Positions 34,743 through 44,428 of a stretch of DNA of 64,000 bases are shown one piece after another. Under the pieces are notes generated by a model that saw nothing but the letters and a program-made list of their open reading frames with translations, had not been told where the DNA came from and searched no databases. The stretch spans positions 100,857 through 164,856 of the forward strand of contig NZ_VCQV01000008.1 in the NCBI RefSeq assembly GCF_007845645.1, written 5' to 3'. Source of the DNA: Leekyejoonella antrihumi. Its GTDB lineage: Bacteria; Actinomycetota; Actinomycetes; Actinomycetales; Dermatophilaceae. Numbering within the stretch: position 1 is the first letter of the stretch; each line of letters begins with the position of its first letter. The position numbers were made by a program, and so were the translations under genes.

Positions 34743-36233
34743 TTGACAACGTTGTCCATGACTGATCGTCCCACTGCCAAGACCAGGGCCCAGGCGCTCG
34801 CACTGCTGTCAGTCAAGGACGGCGAGGGTGCTCGCATCGCCGCGGTCGACGGCCTTGCTGCGGCCGCCCGTGACCATCTCAACTCCGCACTCGCGACCGT
34901 CGGCGCCACCGCCGGCGAGGATGAGGTGCTCCGCTTCTCCGGCATCCCCGGCGACGACCGCCTGGTGCTCGTCTCCGGCTGTGGACTGGCGCAGGACCCG
35001 ACCGACGACGACGCCGAGGCCATCCGACGCGCCGCGGGAGCAGCCGCTCGCGCGCTGGCCGGCAAGGCGGACAAGGCGTCCTTCCTCTTCCCCGCCTCGA
35101 CCCCTGCGCTGGCCACCGCGGTTGCCGAAGGTGCCCTCTTCGGCGCGTATGCCTTCAACGCCTACCGCAGCAAGCCCACCAAGCCGCTCGGCGGTATCAC
35201 GGTGCACACACCGGTCGCGACCAAGGTGCGCGCCGCCGCCAAACGTGCGCAGATCGTGGCGACCCACCAGGCCTGGGCCCGCGATCTCATCAACACCCCG
35301 CCGCTGGACCTCTTCCCCGGATCCTTCGCCGACCGGGCGAAGGAGTACTTCGCGGACTCGAAGGTGCGAGTGCAGGTGCTCGACGAGGTGGCCCTCGCCA
35401 AGCAGGGCTGCGGCGGTTTGATCGGGGTAGGCCGTGGCTCGGCGCGACCGCCGCGCCTGGTCAAGCTGACCTACCAGCCGGCCAGGGCCAAGTCGCACCT
35501 TGCGCTCGTCGGCAAGGGCATCACCTTCGACTCCGGTGGCCTGTGCCTCAAGCCGGCCACCGGCATGATCACGATGAAGGACGACATGTCCGGCGCGGCC
35601 GTGGTCGCTGCGGCCACCGCCGCGATCGCCGAGCTAGGTCTGCCGATCGCTGTCACCACTTACCTGTGCCTTGCCGAGAACATGACCGGTGCGGATGCGC
35701 AGCGTCCGGGCGATGTGGTGACCATGCACAACGGCAAGAGCGTTGAGATCATCAACACCGACGCCGAGGGCCGCCTGGTGATGGCCGACGGTCTGTCGTT
35801 CGCCTCGGAGGTGAAGCCGGACCTGGTGATCGATGTGGCGACACTGACCGGCGCCGCCGTCCTCGCGCTCGGTCCGCGCACCACCGCCGTGCTGACCAAC
35901 AACGACGCGGTCAGCGACGAGGTGCTGCACGCGGCACAGGCCGTCGGCGAGTCGATGTGGCCGATTCCGCTGCTGCACCACCTGAAGGCCGACATGTCGT
36001 CGAACGTCGCCGACGTCAAGCACACCGGTCGCCGGGAGGGCGGGATGATCACCGCAGCTCTCTTCCTCGAGGAGTTCGTCGGCACCGGCGCCGACGGCGA
36101 GGCGCTGCCCTGGGCCCACCTGGACATCGCCGGCCCGGCCTACAACGACGGCACCGCGTACGGCTACACGCCCGTCGGAGCCACCGGGCACGCCGTGCGC
36201 ACCCTCGTCGCGCTCGCCGAAGGCCGCGCCTGA
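34743..36233 (+). CDS. pepA: Leucyl aminopeptidase, M17 family
   Basis: 496 aa from the TTG at 34743, chosen because GAGAGGA ends 8 bp upstream; the ATG at 34758 would be 23 bp from it. The dimetal peptidase core is intact: GKGITFDSGGLCLKP, the signature NTDAEGRL and the C-terminal ADMSSNVADVKHTGRREGG. It removes N-terminal residues from peptides in the cytosol and in some bacteria also binds DNA. A perfect terminator follows 14 bp after the stop. TATCCT at 34694-34699 fits a -10. Confidence 0.9.
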   Translation: MTTLSMTDRPTAKTRAQALALLSVKDGEGARIAAVDGLAAAARDHLNSALATVGATAGEDEVLRFSGIPGDDRLVLVSGCGLAQDPTDDDAEAIRRAAGAAARALAGKADKASFLFPASTPALATAVAEGALFGAYAFNAYRSKPTKPLGGITVHTPVATKVRAAAKRAQIVATHQAWARDLINTPPLDLFPGSFADRAKEYFADSKVRVQVLDEVALAKQGCGGLIGVGRGSARPPRLVKLTYQPARAKSHLALVGKGITFDSGGLCLKPATGMITMKDDMSGAAVVAAATAAIAELGLPIAVTTYLCLAENMTGADAQRPGDVVTMHNGKSVEIINTDAEGRLVMADGLSFASEVKPDLVIDVATLTGAAVLALGPRTTAVLTNNDAVSDEVLHAAQAVGESMWPIPLLHHLKADMSSNVADVKHTGRREGGMITAALFLEEFVGTGADGEALPWAHLDIAGPAYNDGTAYGYTPVGATGHAVRTLVALAEGRA

Positions 36234-36247
36234 CCGACGGTGACACA

Positions 36248-36286
36248 GAACTGCCCGAGCACTCACGATGAGTGCTCGGGCAGTTC
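36248..36286 (+). terminator. Perfect 18-bp-stem terminator after pepA
   Basis: Arms GAACTGCCCGAGCACTCA and TGAGTGCTCGGGCAGTTC pair perfectly across a CGA loop, 15 bp after the pepA stop. No strong T-tract follows, which is common in high-GC actinobacterial terminators. Confidence 0.85.
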
Positions 36287-36292
36287 CGTATC

Positions 36293-36372
36293 CATCAGGA
36301 CTTCGTAGGGTGAAGTCTTGCGGCCCTCGCGAAGTACTGAGCGACGAAGGAGCGAAGACTTCGTGGGGCGAC
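36293..36372. repeat. Diverged copy of the 57-bp repeat
   Basis: AGGACTTCGTAGGGTGAAGT starts one degenerate unit, and CGAAGACTTCGTGGGGCGAC ends it, matching the 31-kb array element for element (including AGTACTGAGCGAC against AGTACCGAGCGAG). Both loci end in CTAG followed by G/C-CT. It lies between the pepA terminator and the DUF5302 stop. Confidence 0.8.
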
Positions 36373-36561
36373 CTAGCCTGACTTGCGGCGGAACATCTGC
36401 TGCGCGCCGCTCGTCTCGGGGCCGTGCGCGCCGTGCGCCTTCGAACGGCCGCTGCGATCGGAGACGTCCTTGCCTCCGTGTGCCTGCTTCTTGTCGAGAG
36501 CCTCTCGGAACTTCTGTTTGCTCTCCTCGGAGGGACCGTTGTGCTGTGCGTCATGGGTCAT
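36373..36561 (-). CDS. DUF5302 family small basic protein
   Basis: 62 aa from the ATG at 36561 with GAGGAGA upstream. Highly charged: EESKQKFREALDKKQAHGGKDVSDRSGR, then KAHGAHGPETSGAQQMFRRKSG, a C-terminal FRRKSG ending typical of the actinobacterial DUF5302 proteins. No membrane segment. Function unknown. Divergent from lpdA. Confidence 0.8.
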   Translation of the reverse strand: MTHDAQHNGPSEESKQKFREALDKKQAHGGKDVSDRSGRSKAHGAHGPETSGAQQMFRRKSG

Positions 36562-36743
36562 GGCGTTCTCCTCGTGGTCCGGGTACAGCCACTGTCGCAC
36601 GTGGACGCGCTCGAGGCCAGGGAATTGCGCCACGTCCCGGTTCCACGACATGGACAGTGCACCGGGCGGGTGCACGTGAGCGCCGTCTCAGTGACAAGAT
36701 GGGCCGGGTAAATCTTGGAGCCAGCGCAAGGGAGCGTTCGCAC

Positions 36744-38123
36744 ATGGCGGCTGACGCCGGTCAGACCTACGACATCGTCGTCCTGGGTGGAGGCAGTGGG
36801 GGGTATGCCTGCGCACTGCGCGCGGCAGAGCTGGGGGCGTCGGTGGCGCTTGTCGAGAAGGGCAAGCTGGGCGGCACCTGCCTGCACCAGGGCTGCATCC
36901 CCACCAAGGCTCTGCTGCACGCGGCAGAGATCGCGGACAGCGCTCGCGACGGCGCGAAGTTCGGGGTGAAAACCACCTTCGAGTCCGTCGACATGGGTGG
37001 CGTCCACTCCTACAAGGACGGCGTCGTCTCGCGCCTGCACAAGGGTCTGCAGGGCCTGGTGAAGGCAGCGTCGATCGACTACATCGAGGGCGCGGGCGTC
37101 CTCACCGCGCCGGACACCGTGACCGTCGGTGGTCGCGCCGTGAAGGGTCGCAACGTCGTGCTGGCCACCGGGTCCACCGCGAAGTCACTGCCCGGCCTGG
37201 AGATCGGCGGCCGGATCATGACCAGCGACCAGGCCCTGTCCATCGACTTCGTCCCCGCGCGGGTAGTGGTGCTCGGTGGCGGAGTCATCGGCGTCGAATT
37301 CGCCTCTGTCTTCAAGTCGTTCGGTGCCGAGGTGACCATTGTTGAAGCCCTCCCACGGCTCGTCGCCGCCGAGGACGAGGCAATCTCCAAGCAGCTCGAA
37401 CGCTCCTTCCGCAAGCGCAAGATTGCCGCGAAGACCGGCGCCAAGCTCACGAACGCGACTCAGCAGGGCGACGTCGTGACCGTCTCACTCGAGTCGGGCG
37501 AGACGCTCGAGGCGGACCTGCTGCTCGTTGCTGTGGGCCGAGGGCCGGTCACTGCGGGACTGTGCTACGAGGAGCGGGGCATCGCCATGGACCGCGGATT
37601 CGTGACCACCGACGAGCGCCTGCGCACGAACGTCCCCGGCGTGTATGCCGTGGGCGACATCGTCCCGGGCCTGCAACTGGCACATCGCGGCTTCGCTCAG
37701 GGCATCTTCGTCGCGGAGGAGATCGCCGGGAAGAACCCGGCTCCGATCGAGGAGAGCGGCATCCCCCGGGTGACCTACTGCGATCCGGAGATCGCCTCCG
37801 TCGGGCTCACCGAGGCGCAGGCGAGGAAGAAGCACGGCGAGGTCGCCACCTACGAGTACAACCTCGGTGGCAATGGCCGCAGCCAGATCCTGCAGACGCA
37901 GGGGTTCGTGAAGGTCGTCCGCGCCGCGAACGGCCCGGTGGTCGGCGTGCACATGATCGGCGCCCGGATGGGTGAGCAGGTCGGTGAGGCGCAGCTGATC
38001 GTCGGCTGGGAGGCCCTGCCCGATGATGTCGCCACCATGATCCATGCCCATCCAACCCAGAACGAGGCACTCGGCGAGGCCCATCTCGCCCTTGCCGGTA
38101 AGCCCCTGCACGCGCATGCGTGA
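36744..38123 (+). CDS. lpdA: Dihydrolipoyl dehydrogenase (E3)
   Basis: 459 aa from the ATG at 36744 with AAGGGAG upstream. FAD motif VVLGGGSGGYACA, redox disulfide motif GGTCLHQGCIPTKALL, NAD motif VVVLGGGVIGVEFAS and the C-terminal His-Glu pair HAHPTQNEALGEAH. It reoxidises dihydrolipoamide on the E2 proteins of 2-oxo-acid dehydrogenases. It precedes sucB by 44 bp and is probably cotranscribed. Confidence 0.95.
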   Translation: MAADAGQTYDIVVLGGGSGGYACALRAAELGASVALVEKGKLGGTCLHQGCIPTKALLHAAEIADSARDGAKFGVKTTFESVDMGGVHSYKDGVVSRLHKGLQGLVKAASIDYIEGAGVLTAPDTVTVGGRAVKGRNVVLATGSTAKSLPGLEIGGRIMTSDQALSIDFVPARVVVLGGGVIGVEFASVFKSFGAEVTIVEALPRLVAAEDEAISKQLERSFRKRKIAAKTGAKLTNATQQGDVVTVSLESGETLEADLLLVAVGRGPVTAGLCYEERGIAMDRGFVTTDERLRTNVPGVYAVGDIVPGLQLAHRGFAQGIFVAEEIAGKNPAPIEESGIPRVTYCDPEIASVGLTEAQARKKHGEVATYEYNLGGNGRSQILQTQGFVKVVRAANGPVVGVHMIGARMGEQVGEAQLIVGWEALPDDVATMIHAHPTQNEALGEAHLALAGKPLHAHA

Positions 38124-38167
38124 GATGAACCTGCACATTCGCTCGGCGATCTAGGAGACTGTGACCC

Positions 38168-39898
38168 ATGTCTGAACACGTGACCATGCCCGCTCTTGGC
38201 GAGTCAGTGACCGAAGGCACCGTGACCCGGTGGCTCAAGCAGGTCGGCGAGGAGGTCGCCGTCGACGAACCGCTGCTCGAGGTCTCCACCGACAAGGTGG
38301 ACACCGAGATCCCGTCACCGATCGCCGGAACCGTCCAGGAGATCCTGGTGCAGGAGGACGAGACGGTGCCGGTCGGCTCCGACCTCGTGGTGATCGGGGA
38401 CGGCGCCCCGTCCTCGGCCGACTCCGGCGGCTCCGACTCTGCGAAGTCGGCGGCACCCGAGACGTCGTCGCAGGATGCCTCCGGCGACCAGAGCGACTCG
38501 CAGAGCAACGACGAGAAGCCGGCATCCTCCGATGACTCGGACTCCCCCGCACAGTCCTCCGGTGGCGGCGCCGTGAGCGGCGGGGAGAAGATCACCATGC
38601 CGGCCCTCGGCGAGTCCGTGACGGAGGGCACGATCACCCGCTGGCTGAAGTCGGAGGGTGACGATGTCGAGATGGACGAACCTCTTCTCGAGGTCTCCAC
38701 CGACAAGGTCGACACCGAGGTGCCGTCCCCGGTCGCAGGCAAGCTGACCAAGATCCTGGTGCAGGAGGACGAGACGGTGCCGGTCGGCGCCGACCTCGCA
38801 GTGATCGGTGGCGAGGTCTCCGGCGGTGCATCCGCCCCTGCTCCGCAGGAGAAGAAGGAAGAGCCCAAGCAGGAGGAGCCGAAGCAAGAGGCCCCCAAGC
38901 AGGAAGAGCCCAAGCAGGAGGCTCCCAAGCAAGAGACCCCCAAGCAGGAGGCCCCCAAGCAGGAGGCCGCCCAGAGTGACGCCGCGGCCTACGTCACCCC
39001 GCTGGTGCGTAAGCTCGCCAGCGACAACGGAGTCGACCTTGCCGCCCTGACCGGCACCGGCGTGGGCGGGCGCATCCGCAAGCAGGATGTGCTCGACGCC
39101 GCCGCGAAGGCCAAGGAGCCCGAGCCGGCGCAGCCGGCGCCCGCGGCGACGAGCAGCAGCGCCGCTCCGGCCACCGTCCCGCAGGTCTCCGCGAAGCGTG
39201 GCACGACCGAGAAGATGACCCGGATGCGCAGGCTCATCGCCACGCGCATGGTCGAGTCCCTGCAGATCTCGGCTCAGCTGACCACGGTGGTCGAGGTCGA
39301 CGTGACCAAGATCGCGCGGCTGAGGACCAGAGCGAAGGCCGGTTTCGAGCAGCGCGAAGGAGTCAAGCTCAGCTTCCTGCCGTTCTTCGCACTGGCCACC
39401 GTTGAGGCGCTCAAGGCGCATCCGATGGTCAACGCCAGCGTGGAGGGCGACTCGATCGTCTACCACGCGTCGGAGAACCTCGGTATCGCGGTCGACACGG
39501 AGAAGGGCCTGTTCGTGCCGGTCGTTCAGAACGCCGGCGACCTCAACATCGCCGGCCTGGCGCGCAAGATCGCCGACCTGGCAGCCCGCACGCGCGACAA
39601 CAAGGTGACCCCGGACGAGCTCGGCGGCGGCACCTTCACGCTGACCAACACCGGCAGTCGCGGAGCGCTCTTCGACACTCCGATCATCAACCAGCCGCAG
39701 GTCGGCATCCTCGGTACGGGCACCGTCGTGAAACGCCCCGTCGTGGTCATCGGTCCGGATGGTGACGAGACGATTGCCGTGCGCTCGATGTGCTACCTCG
39801 CGCTGTCCTACGACCACCGGATCGTCGACGGTGCGGACGCCGCCAGGTTCCTCGGCACGATGAAGGCGCGGCTCGAAGAGGGCGCCTTCGAGGTATAG
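38168..39898 (+). CDS. sucB: 2-oxo-acid dehydrogenase E2, dihydrolipoyl acyltransferase
   Basis: 576 aa. Two N-terminal lipoyl domains, each with the lipoylated Lys in [11 protein letters not shown] (K43 and K180), joined by a Ser/Asp-rich linker. Then a Pro/Lys/Gln/Glu repeat linker (PKQE units, residues about 229-267), a peripheral subunit-binding domain ([20 protein letters not shown], about 275-312) and the catalytic domain ending in [15 protein letters not shown] (H550, D554). In actinobacteria this gene next to lpdA and the lipoate genes is usually the 2-oxoglutarate dehydrogenase or shared E2 (SucB/DlaT-like); exact acyl specificity is inferred. Confidence 0.9.
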   Translation: MSEHVTMPALGESVTEGTVTRWLKQVGEEVAVDEPLLEVSTDKVDTEIPSPIAGTVQEILVQEDETVPVGSDLVVIGDGAPSSADSGGSDSAKSAAPETSSQDASGDQSDSQSNDEKPASSDDSDSPAQSSGGGAVSGGEKITMPALGESVTEGTITRWLKSEGDDVEMDEPLLEVSTDKVDTEVPSPVAGKLTKILVQEDETVPVGADLAVIGGEVSGGASAPAPQEKKEEPKQEEPKQEAPKQEEPKQEAPKQETPKQEAPKQEAAQSDAAAYVTPLVRKLASDNGVDLAALTGTGVGGRIRKQDVLDAAAKAKEPEPAQPAPAATSSSAAPATVPQVSAKRGTTEKMTRMRRLIATRMVESLQISAQLTTVVEVDVTKIARLRTRAKAGFEQREGVKLSFLPFFALATVEALKAHPMVNASVEGDSIVYHASENLGIAVDTEKGLFVPVVQNAGDLNIAGLARKIADLAARTRDNKVTPDELGGGTFTLTNTGSRGALFDTPIINQPQVGILGTGTVVKRPVVVIGPDGDETIAVRSMCYLALSYDHRIVDGADAARFLGTMKARLEEGAFEV

Positions 39899-39911
39899 GG
39901 AAGACACCCAC

Positions 39912-40817
39912 ATGCCACAGCGCGTCGCCATTACCGGGTCCTCGGGGCTCATCGGCGGCGCGCTGTCGGCATATCTGAGCGAGCGCGGAGACCAAGTCGT
40001 CGCCCTGGTGCGTCGGCCGGTGCGCTCGCCCGCGGAGGTCCGCTGGTCCCCCGGCGAGGGCCGGCTCGACCCGCGAGGTCTCGACGGGGTGTCGGCCGTG
40101 GTGAACCTGGCCGGTGCCGGCATCGGGGACCGCCGGTGGACCGCGTCGTACAAGCGCGAGCTCGCGGAGTCGAGGACCAACTCCACCTCCACCATCGTGC
40201 GTGCGCTGCACAGTATCGACCACCCCGTGCGCCTGCTGAACGGCTCCGCGATCGGCTACTACGGTGACCGCGGCGACGAGGTCCTCGACGAGTCCAGTGC
40301 GTCGGGCACCGGCTTTCTGGCGCAGCTCGTCACCGACTGGGAATCCGCGACCGCCGCCGCGACCGCCGAGGGCCACCCCACTGCCTTCGCCCGCACCGGT
40401 CTGGTCCTCGCGCCGCACGGTGGTTCCATGGGGCGGGTGCTCCCCCTGGCGCGTCTGGGGCTCGCCGGACCGCTGGGGAACGGTCGCCAGTGGTGGTCGT
40501 GGATCAGCCTGGTCGACGAGGTCCGCGCGCTCGCCCACCTGATCGACCACCCGGAGATCACCGGTGCGGTCAACCTCGTCGGACCCTCCCCGGTGCGACA
40601 GGCCGAGGCGATGCGCGCTCTCGGTCGCATCATGCACCGCCCGGCGTTCCTTCCCGCGCCGGCACCCGCGCTGCGCCTGGTCCTGGGCGAGTTCGCCGGT
40701 GACGTACTCGGCGGCCAGCGTGTGCGACCCGACGTGCTGGAGGCGAGCGGGTTCACCTGGCAGCATGACGCCGTCGCGGACGCCTTGCGATGGGTTGTGA
40801 CCGCCCACGCCACGTGA
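39912..40817 (+). CDS. TIGR01777 family NAD-dependent epimerase/dehydratase
   Basis: 301 aa. N-terminal nucleotide-binding motif VAITGSSGLIGGAL, then WTASYKRELAESRTNSTSTIVRAL, SAIGYYGDRGDEVLDESS and a conserved C-terminal DUF1731-like domain (HRPAFLPAPAPALRLVLGEFAGDVLGGQRVRPDVLEASGF). The family is of unknown substrate and commonly sits between sucB and lipB in actinobacteria. Here lipB is 9 kb further on, which reveals an insertion between them. Confidence 0.9.
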   Translation: MPQRVAITGSSGLIGGALSAYLSERGDQVVALVRRPVRSPAEVRWSPGEGRLDPRGLDGVSAVVNLAGAGIGDRRWTASYKRELAESRTNSTSTIVRALHSIDHPVRLLNGSAIGYYGDRGDEVLDESSASGTGFLAQLVTDWESATAAATAEGHPTAFARTGLVLAPHGGSMGRVLPLARLGLAGPLGNGRQWWSWISLVDEVRALAHLIDHPEITGAVNLVGPSPVRQAEAMRALGRIMHRPAFLPAPAPALRLVLGEFAGDVLGGQRVRPDVLEASGFTWQHDAVADALRWVVTAHAT

Positions 40818-40993
40818 GTGGCTACGTCAGGGCGTCTCGGCGCCACTTGTCGGTGAATTCTGACGTCGGTCTCAGCGTCCATCGGCAGCCGCGCCACCGT
40901 GTTGTCTCTAACTATGCAGCAGGCTGGTCCTGTGCCGCAGTATGCCGCTATGCAGTTTCGTTGCTTTACTGCTTAGCGACGAACACTGGGTTC

Positions 40994-41113
40994 ATGACCT
41001 CACCGACGAAGCACCGCTACCTCGGCATCCCGGGCCGTGGCACGATCGCGCTGCCCGCCGACGTCCGTCGGCGGCGGCACCTCGACCAGCCGGGTGCCCA
41101 GCTGGAGATGACA
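40994..41113 (+). pseudogene. Truncated SpoVT/AbrB-type antitoxin gene
   Basis: From the ATG at 40994 about 40 residues (HRYLGIPGRGTIALPADVRR, then HLDQPGAQLEM) match the N-terminal swapped-hairpin domain of AbrB-type antitoxins. After TERPPP the frame leaves the family sequence and enters the antisense strand of a VOC-gene relic. No toxin partner follows. The upstream 150 bp carry several CTATGCAG-like repeats that may have been its operator. Confidence 0.7.
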
Positions 41114-41114
41114 G

Positions 41115-41570
41115 AGCGCCCACCTCCACGCCGCCGGTCCGGTGGCGGAGAACGGTCGCGCCGAGCGAGACCAGTCGTTTGGTTTCGTTGGCGAGGTCAG
41201 CGGTGACCAGGTCGAAGCGCTGCCGGTTCCTGCCGCTCTTGGGTTGCAGTGGTGGGCCGCCCCACGAGATCTTCCTGCCGCCAAGCGGCGACTACCGCGG
41301 TCTCTTCGTCTTCCCAGACCAGCGGCCAACCCAGCGCGTCCCGCCAGGACAGGCCCACGCTCCGGGTCCCGTCACACGTCACTTCGCCGAGGTAGCCGGT
41401 GCCCGCAAGGAAGTGGTTACCGATCGGAGCCCAACCTGGGTCTCGTCACCCGGGACCAGTTCACCACCGGGCTCAGCATGACGACCTCGATTCAGCAGCC
41501 CGGCCCAGAACGAGGCGTCCGCAGGAACATCGACCACGTCGAAGGTCACCGCTTCCAGTCGCAAGACCAT
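41115..41570 (-). pseudogene. VOC/glyoxalase-like gene with two frameshifts, 3' truncated
   Basis: Three successive minus-strand frames encode one VOC-family protein: VTFDVVDVPADASFWAGLL (frame from 41570), FLAGTGYLGEV..RSVGLSWRDALGWPLVWED (after a shift near 41412) and ISWGGPPLQPKSGRNRQRFD followed by VTADLANETKRLVSLGATVL (after a shift near 41297). The C-terminal part is missing where it meets the AbrB relic. It is a decayed gene, not functional as read. Confidence 0.75.
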
Positions 41571-41796
41571 CTCCGCACCCTACGACAGGCTCGAGACCGG
41601 AGCGACCAGGTATCCAACGGCCGCAACCATACCCGGCCTGCGCGTGACCGATGCTCGCACGAGATCGCACCATCTTGCCCGAATTGCGAAAACGGGGCCG
41701 GATAATGCGATCTCGATGAGGGGTACCCGATGATGTTCACCGACATAGCCACGTGAGCACAGCCGTTATTCAGATGTCAGCGCCAGGACCCGAGGC

Positions 41797-41802
41797 TAGT
41801 CT
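41797..41802 (+). promoter_or_regulatory. -10 element TAGTCT for leaderless ABC ATPase
   Basis: TAGTCT is followed by 7 nt and then the ATG at 41810, a leaderless arrangement that also supports this start. Confidence 0.55.
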
Positions 41803-41809
41803 CGGACGT

Positions 41810-42793
41810 ATGCCGTACGAGTACCCGAGCGTGACTGCTGCTCCCCAATCACCCGGCGTGCCGGCAGCCACCGACTCGATGGTGCACGCACGCGGGCTGC
41901 GCAAGACCTTCGGATCGTTCGAGGCGGTCCGTGGGATCGATGTGGATGTGCACCGTGGTGAGGCGTTCGGTTTCCTCGGGCCGAACGGTGCTGGCAAGTC
42001 CTCCACGATGCGGATGATCGCGGCGGTCTCCCCCGTCACAGCGGGCACGCTGCGCGTGCTCGGCATGGATCCACAGACCGACGGGCCGTTGATCCGAGCA
42101 CGGCTGGGCGTATGCCCTCAGGAGGACTCCCTGGACCCGGACCTGCGGGTGCGGGAGAACCTGCTGGTCTACGGACGGTACTTCGGCCTGTCCCGTCGAG
42201 CGGTGCGCGCGCGGGCGGACGAGCTGCTGGAGTTCGCCCAGCTGACCGACAAGGCCAAGGCCAAGGTCGACGACCTGTCGGGCGGGATGAAGCGGCGCCT
42301 GACGATCGCCCGTGCCCTGATCAACGACCCGGAGATCCTGCTCCTCGACGAACCGACCACAGGCCTCGACCCGCAGGCACGACACAGCCTGTGGGACAAG
42401 CTCTTCCGGCTCAAGGAGCAGGGCGTGACCATCGTCCTCACCACCCACTACATGGATGAGGCGGAGCAGCTCTGCGACCGGCTGGTCGTGATGGACAAGG
42501 GGGCGATCGCGGCCGAAGGCTCTCCCTTGGAGCTCATCCGGGAGCACTCGACGAGGGAGGTCGCCGAGCTACGTTTCGGCGTCGGCCAGCACGAGGCGCT
42601 CGCCGCACGAGTCGCGGACCTGGCGGACCGGGTTGAGGTGCTGCCGGACCGGCTGATGCTCTACACCGAGCACGGCGAGGAGACCCTTGCCCAGGTGCAT
42701 GGCCGCGGACTGCGCCCGCTGGCCGTGCTGGTGCGCCGCTCCACCCTGGAGGACGTTTTCCTCAAGCTCACCGGCCGCAGCCTGGTCGACTGA
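41810..42793 (+). CDS. ABC exporter ATP-binding protein (NodI/DrrA type)
   Basis: 327 aa from the ATG at 41810 (MPYEYPSVTAAP). Walker A GPNGAGKSS, signature DLSGGMKRRLTIARAL, Walker B ILLLDEPTTGLDP and a C-terminal extension of about 80 residues. First gene of a three-gene operon with two ABC-2 permeases; the stop overlaps the next ATG by one base. Confidence 0.9.
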   Translation: MPYEYPSVTAAPQSPGVPAATDSMVHARGLRKTFGSFEAVRGIDVDVHRGEAFGFLGPNGAGKSSTMRMIAAVSPVTAGTLRVLGMDPQTDGPLIRARLGVCPQEDSLDPDLRVRENLLVYGRYFGLSRRAVRARADELLEFAQLTDKAKAKVDDLSGGMKRRLTIARALINDPEILLLDEPTTGLDPQARHSLWDKLFRLKEQGVTIVLTTHYMDEAEQLCDRLVVMDKGAIAAEGSPLELIREHSTREVAELRFGVGQHEALAARVADLADRVEVLPDRLMLYTEHGEETLAQVHGRGLRPLAVLVRRSTLEDVFLKLTGRSLVD

Positions 42794-43605
42794 TGGCCGT
42801 CACCACGCTTCCGAGCGGACCGTTCGGGTGGCTGTCGATCACCTGGCGGCTGCTGGACTACTGGATCACGGTGTACCGGCGCACCTGGCGCGGCTCGGTG
42901 TTCACGTCGTTCTTGACCCCGTTGCTCTACGTCGTCGCAATGGGGGTGCTGCTCGGCGGTTTCATCAAGACGCCCGCCGCCGACCTGGACGGCGCCTCGA
43001 GCTACCTGCTCTTCGTAGCCCCCGGCCTGCTCGCCGCACAGACCATGCAGCTCGTATTCGGCGAGACCACCTATCCGGTCCTGGGTCTGATCAAGTGGCA
43101 CAAGGTCTATGCCTCGATGGTCGCCACCCCGCTGACCGTGAGCAAGGTCGTCATCGCTCAGCTGGGCTTCATCGCCTTCCGCATCATGTCCGCCAGCGTC
43201 GTCTTCATCCTGGTGATGACGCCGTTCGGGGTGTTCAGCTCGGTCGGCGGTGCGCTGGGGGCCTTCTTCGTGCAGCTGTTGCTCGGAATGGCCTTTGCCA
43301 CACCAATCTTCGCCTACTCGGCGGCGCTGCAGAGCGAGGAGGGGTTCACGGTGATCTTCCGGCTGCTGATGATCCCCATGTTCCTGTTCTCCGGTGCATT
43401 CTTCCCGCTGCGCAATCTGTCACCGGTCCTTGAACAGATCGCCCGGATAACCCCGTTGTGGCAGGGAGTCGACCTGACCCGGATGCTCGCGCTCGGAACC
43501 TGGGACACCCCGTCGGCCCTGGTCCACCTCGCCTACCTGGTCGTCCTGTCCGTCGCCGGCGGCTGGCTGGCCATCCGCAGCCTTGCGCGGAGGCTCGCGA
43601 AGTGA
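42793..43605 (+). CDS. ABC-2 exporter permease, NodJ-like (first of pair)
   Basis: 270 aa, six membrane helices, with the YVVAMGVLLGGFI, LFVAPGLLAAQTMQLVFGETTYPVL and RLLMIPMFLFSGAFFPLRNLSPVLEQIARITPLWQGVDLTR motifs of NodJ/ABC-2 permeases. Partners the ATPase just upstream. Together with the next gene it likely forms a heterodimeric channel. Confidence 0.9.
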   Translation: MAVTTLPSGPFGWLSITWRLLDYWITVYRRTWRGSVFTSFLTPLLYVVAMGVLLGGFIKTPAADLDGASSYLLFVAPGLLAAQTMQLVFGETTYPVLGLIKWHKVYASMVATPLTVSKVVIAQLGFIAFRIMSASVVFILVMTPFGVFSSVGGALGAFFVQLLLGMAFATPIFAYSAALQSEEGFTVIFRLLMIPMFLFSGAFFPLRNLSPVLEQIARITPLWQGVDLTRMLALGTWDTPSALVHLAYLVVLSVAGGWLAIRSLARRLAK

Positions 43606-43615
43606 GGGCCGCCGA

Positions 43616-44428
43616 ATGAGCATCGCAGGGGCGGCGCTGGTCGACGCCGCCGGGCGCCGCATGGGCGTCACCCGCTCCACGGGAGTTTTGCTCGGCCGCC
43701 ACCTGACCGTATTCAGCCGGAACTGGACGTTCTTCGTCACCGGGTTCGCCGAGCCGGTGCTCTACCTGCTCTCGATCGGCGTCGGTGTCGGCAAGCTGAT
43801 TCCGAGTTTCGACGTCGGCGGGCACACCATTGCGTATGCCGCGTTCGTAGCCCCCGGCATGCTCGCTGCCTCGGCCATGAACGGCGCGGTGATGGACGCG
43901 ACCTTCAACGTGTTCTTCCGGCTGAAGTATCAAAAGCTCTACGACCAGATCCTCGCGACGCCGCTCACCACGGGGGACGTTGCGCGCAGCGAGATCACCT
44001 GGGCCCTGTTGCGCGGCGGGGTGTACTCAGCGGGCTTCCTGGTCGTGATGTCACTGTTCGGACTGATCCACAGCTGGTGGGCGCTGCTTGCGCTGCCCGC
44101 CGCGCTGCTGATCGGATTCGCTTTCGGCGCAGTCGGAATGGCGCTCACAACCTTCATGAAGTCCTGGCAGGACTTTGAATACATCACCCTGAGCACTGTG
44201 CCGATGTTCCTGTTCTCGGCGACCTTCTTCCCGGCAAGCACCTTCCCGACCTGGTTGCAGTGGGTCATCGACGTGACACCGCTCTACCGCGGAGTCGTCC
44301 TGTGCCGCGAGCTCACCACGGGGCAGGTCACCTGGGGGTCCGGCATCTCGCTGGTCTATCTGATCGTCCTCGGCTGCCTCGGGATGGTCCTAGTCGGCAA
44401 GCGACTCGAGCGGCTGCTGCTCACGTGA
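43616..44428 (+). CDS. ABC-2 exporter permease, NodJ-like (second of pair)
   Basis: 270 aa from the ATG at 43616, 10 bp after the first permease. Same layout and motifs (LYLLSIGVGVGKLI, FVAPGMLAASAMNGAVMDATFNVF, LSTVPMFLFSATFFPASTFPTWLQWVIDVTPLYRGV). The two permeases are related but distinct, so gene duplication followed by divergence is likely. Substrate unknown. Its stop overlaps the convergent kinase stop by 8 bp. Confidence 0.9.
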   Translation: MSIAGAALVDAAGRRMGVTRSTGVLLGRHLTVFSRNWTFFVTGFAEPVLYLLSIGVGVGKLIPSFDVGGHTIAYAAFVAPGMLAASAMNGAVMDATFNVFFRLKYQKLYDQILATPLTTGDVARSEITWALLRGGVYSAGFLVVMSLFGLIHSWWALLALPAALLIGFAFGAVGMALTTFMKSWQDFEYITLSTVPMFLFSATFFPASTFPTWLQWVIDVTPLYRGVVLCRELTTGQVTWGSGISLVYLIVLGCLGMVLVGKRLERLLLT

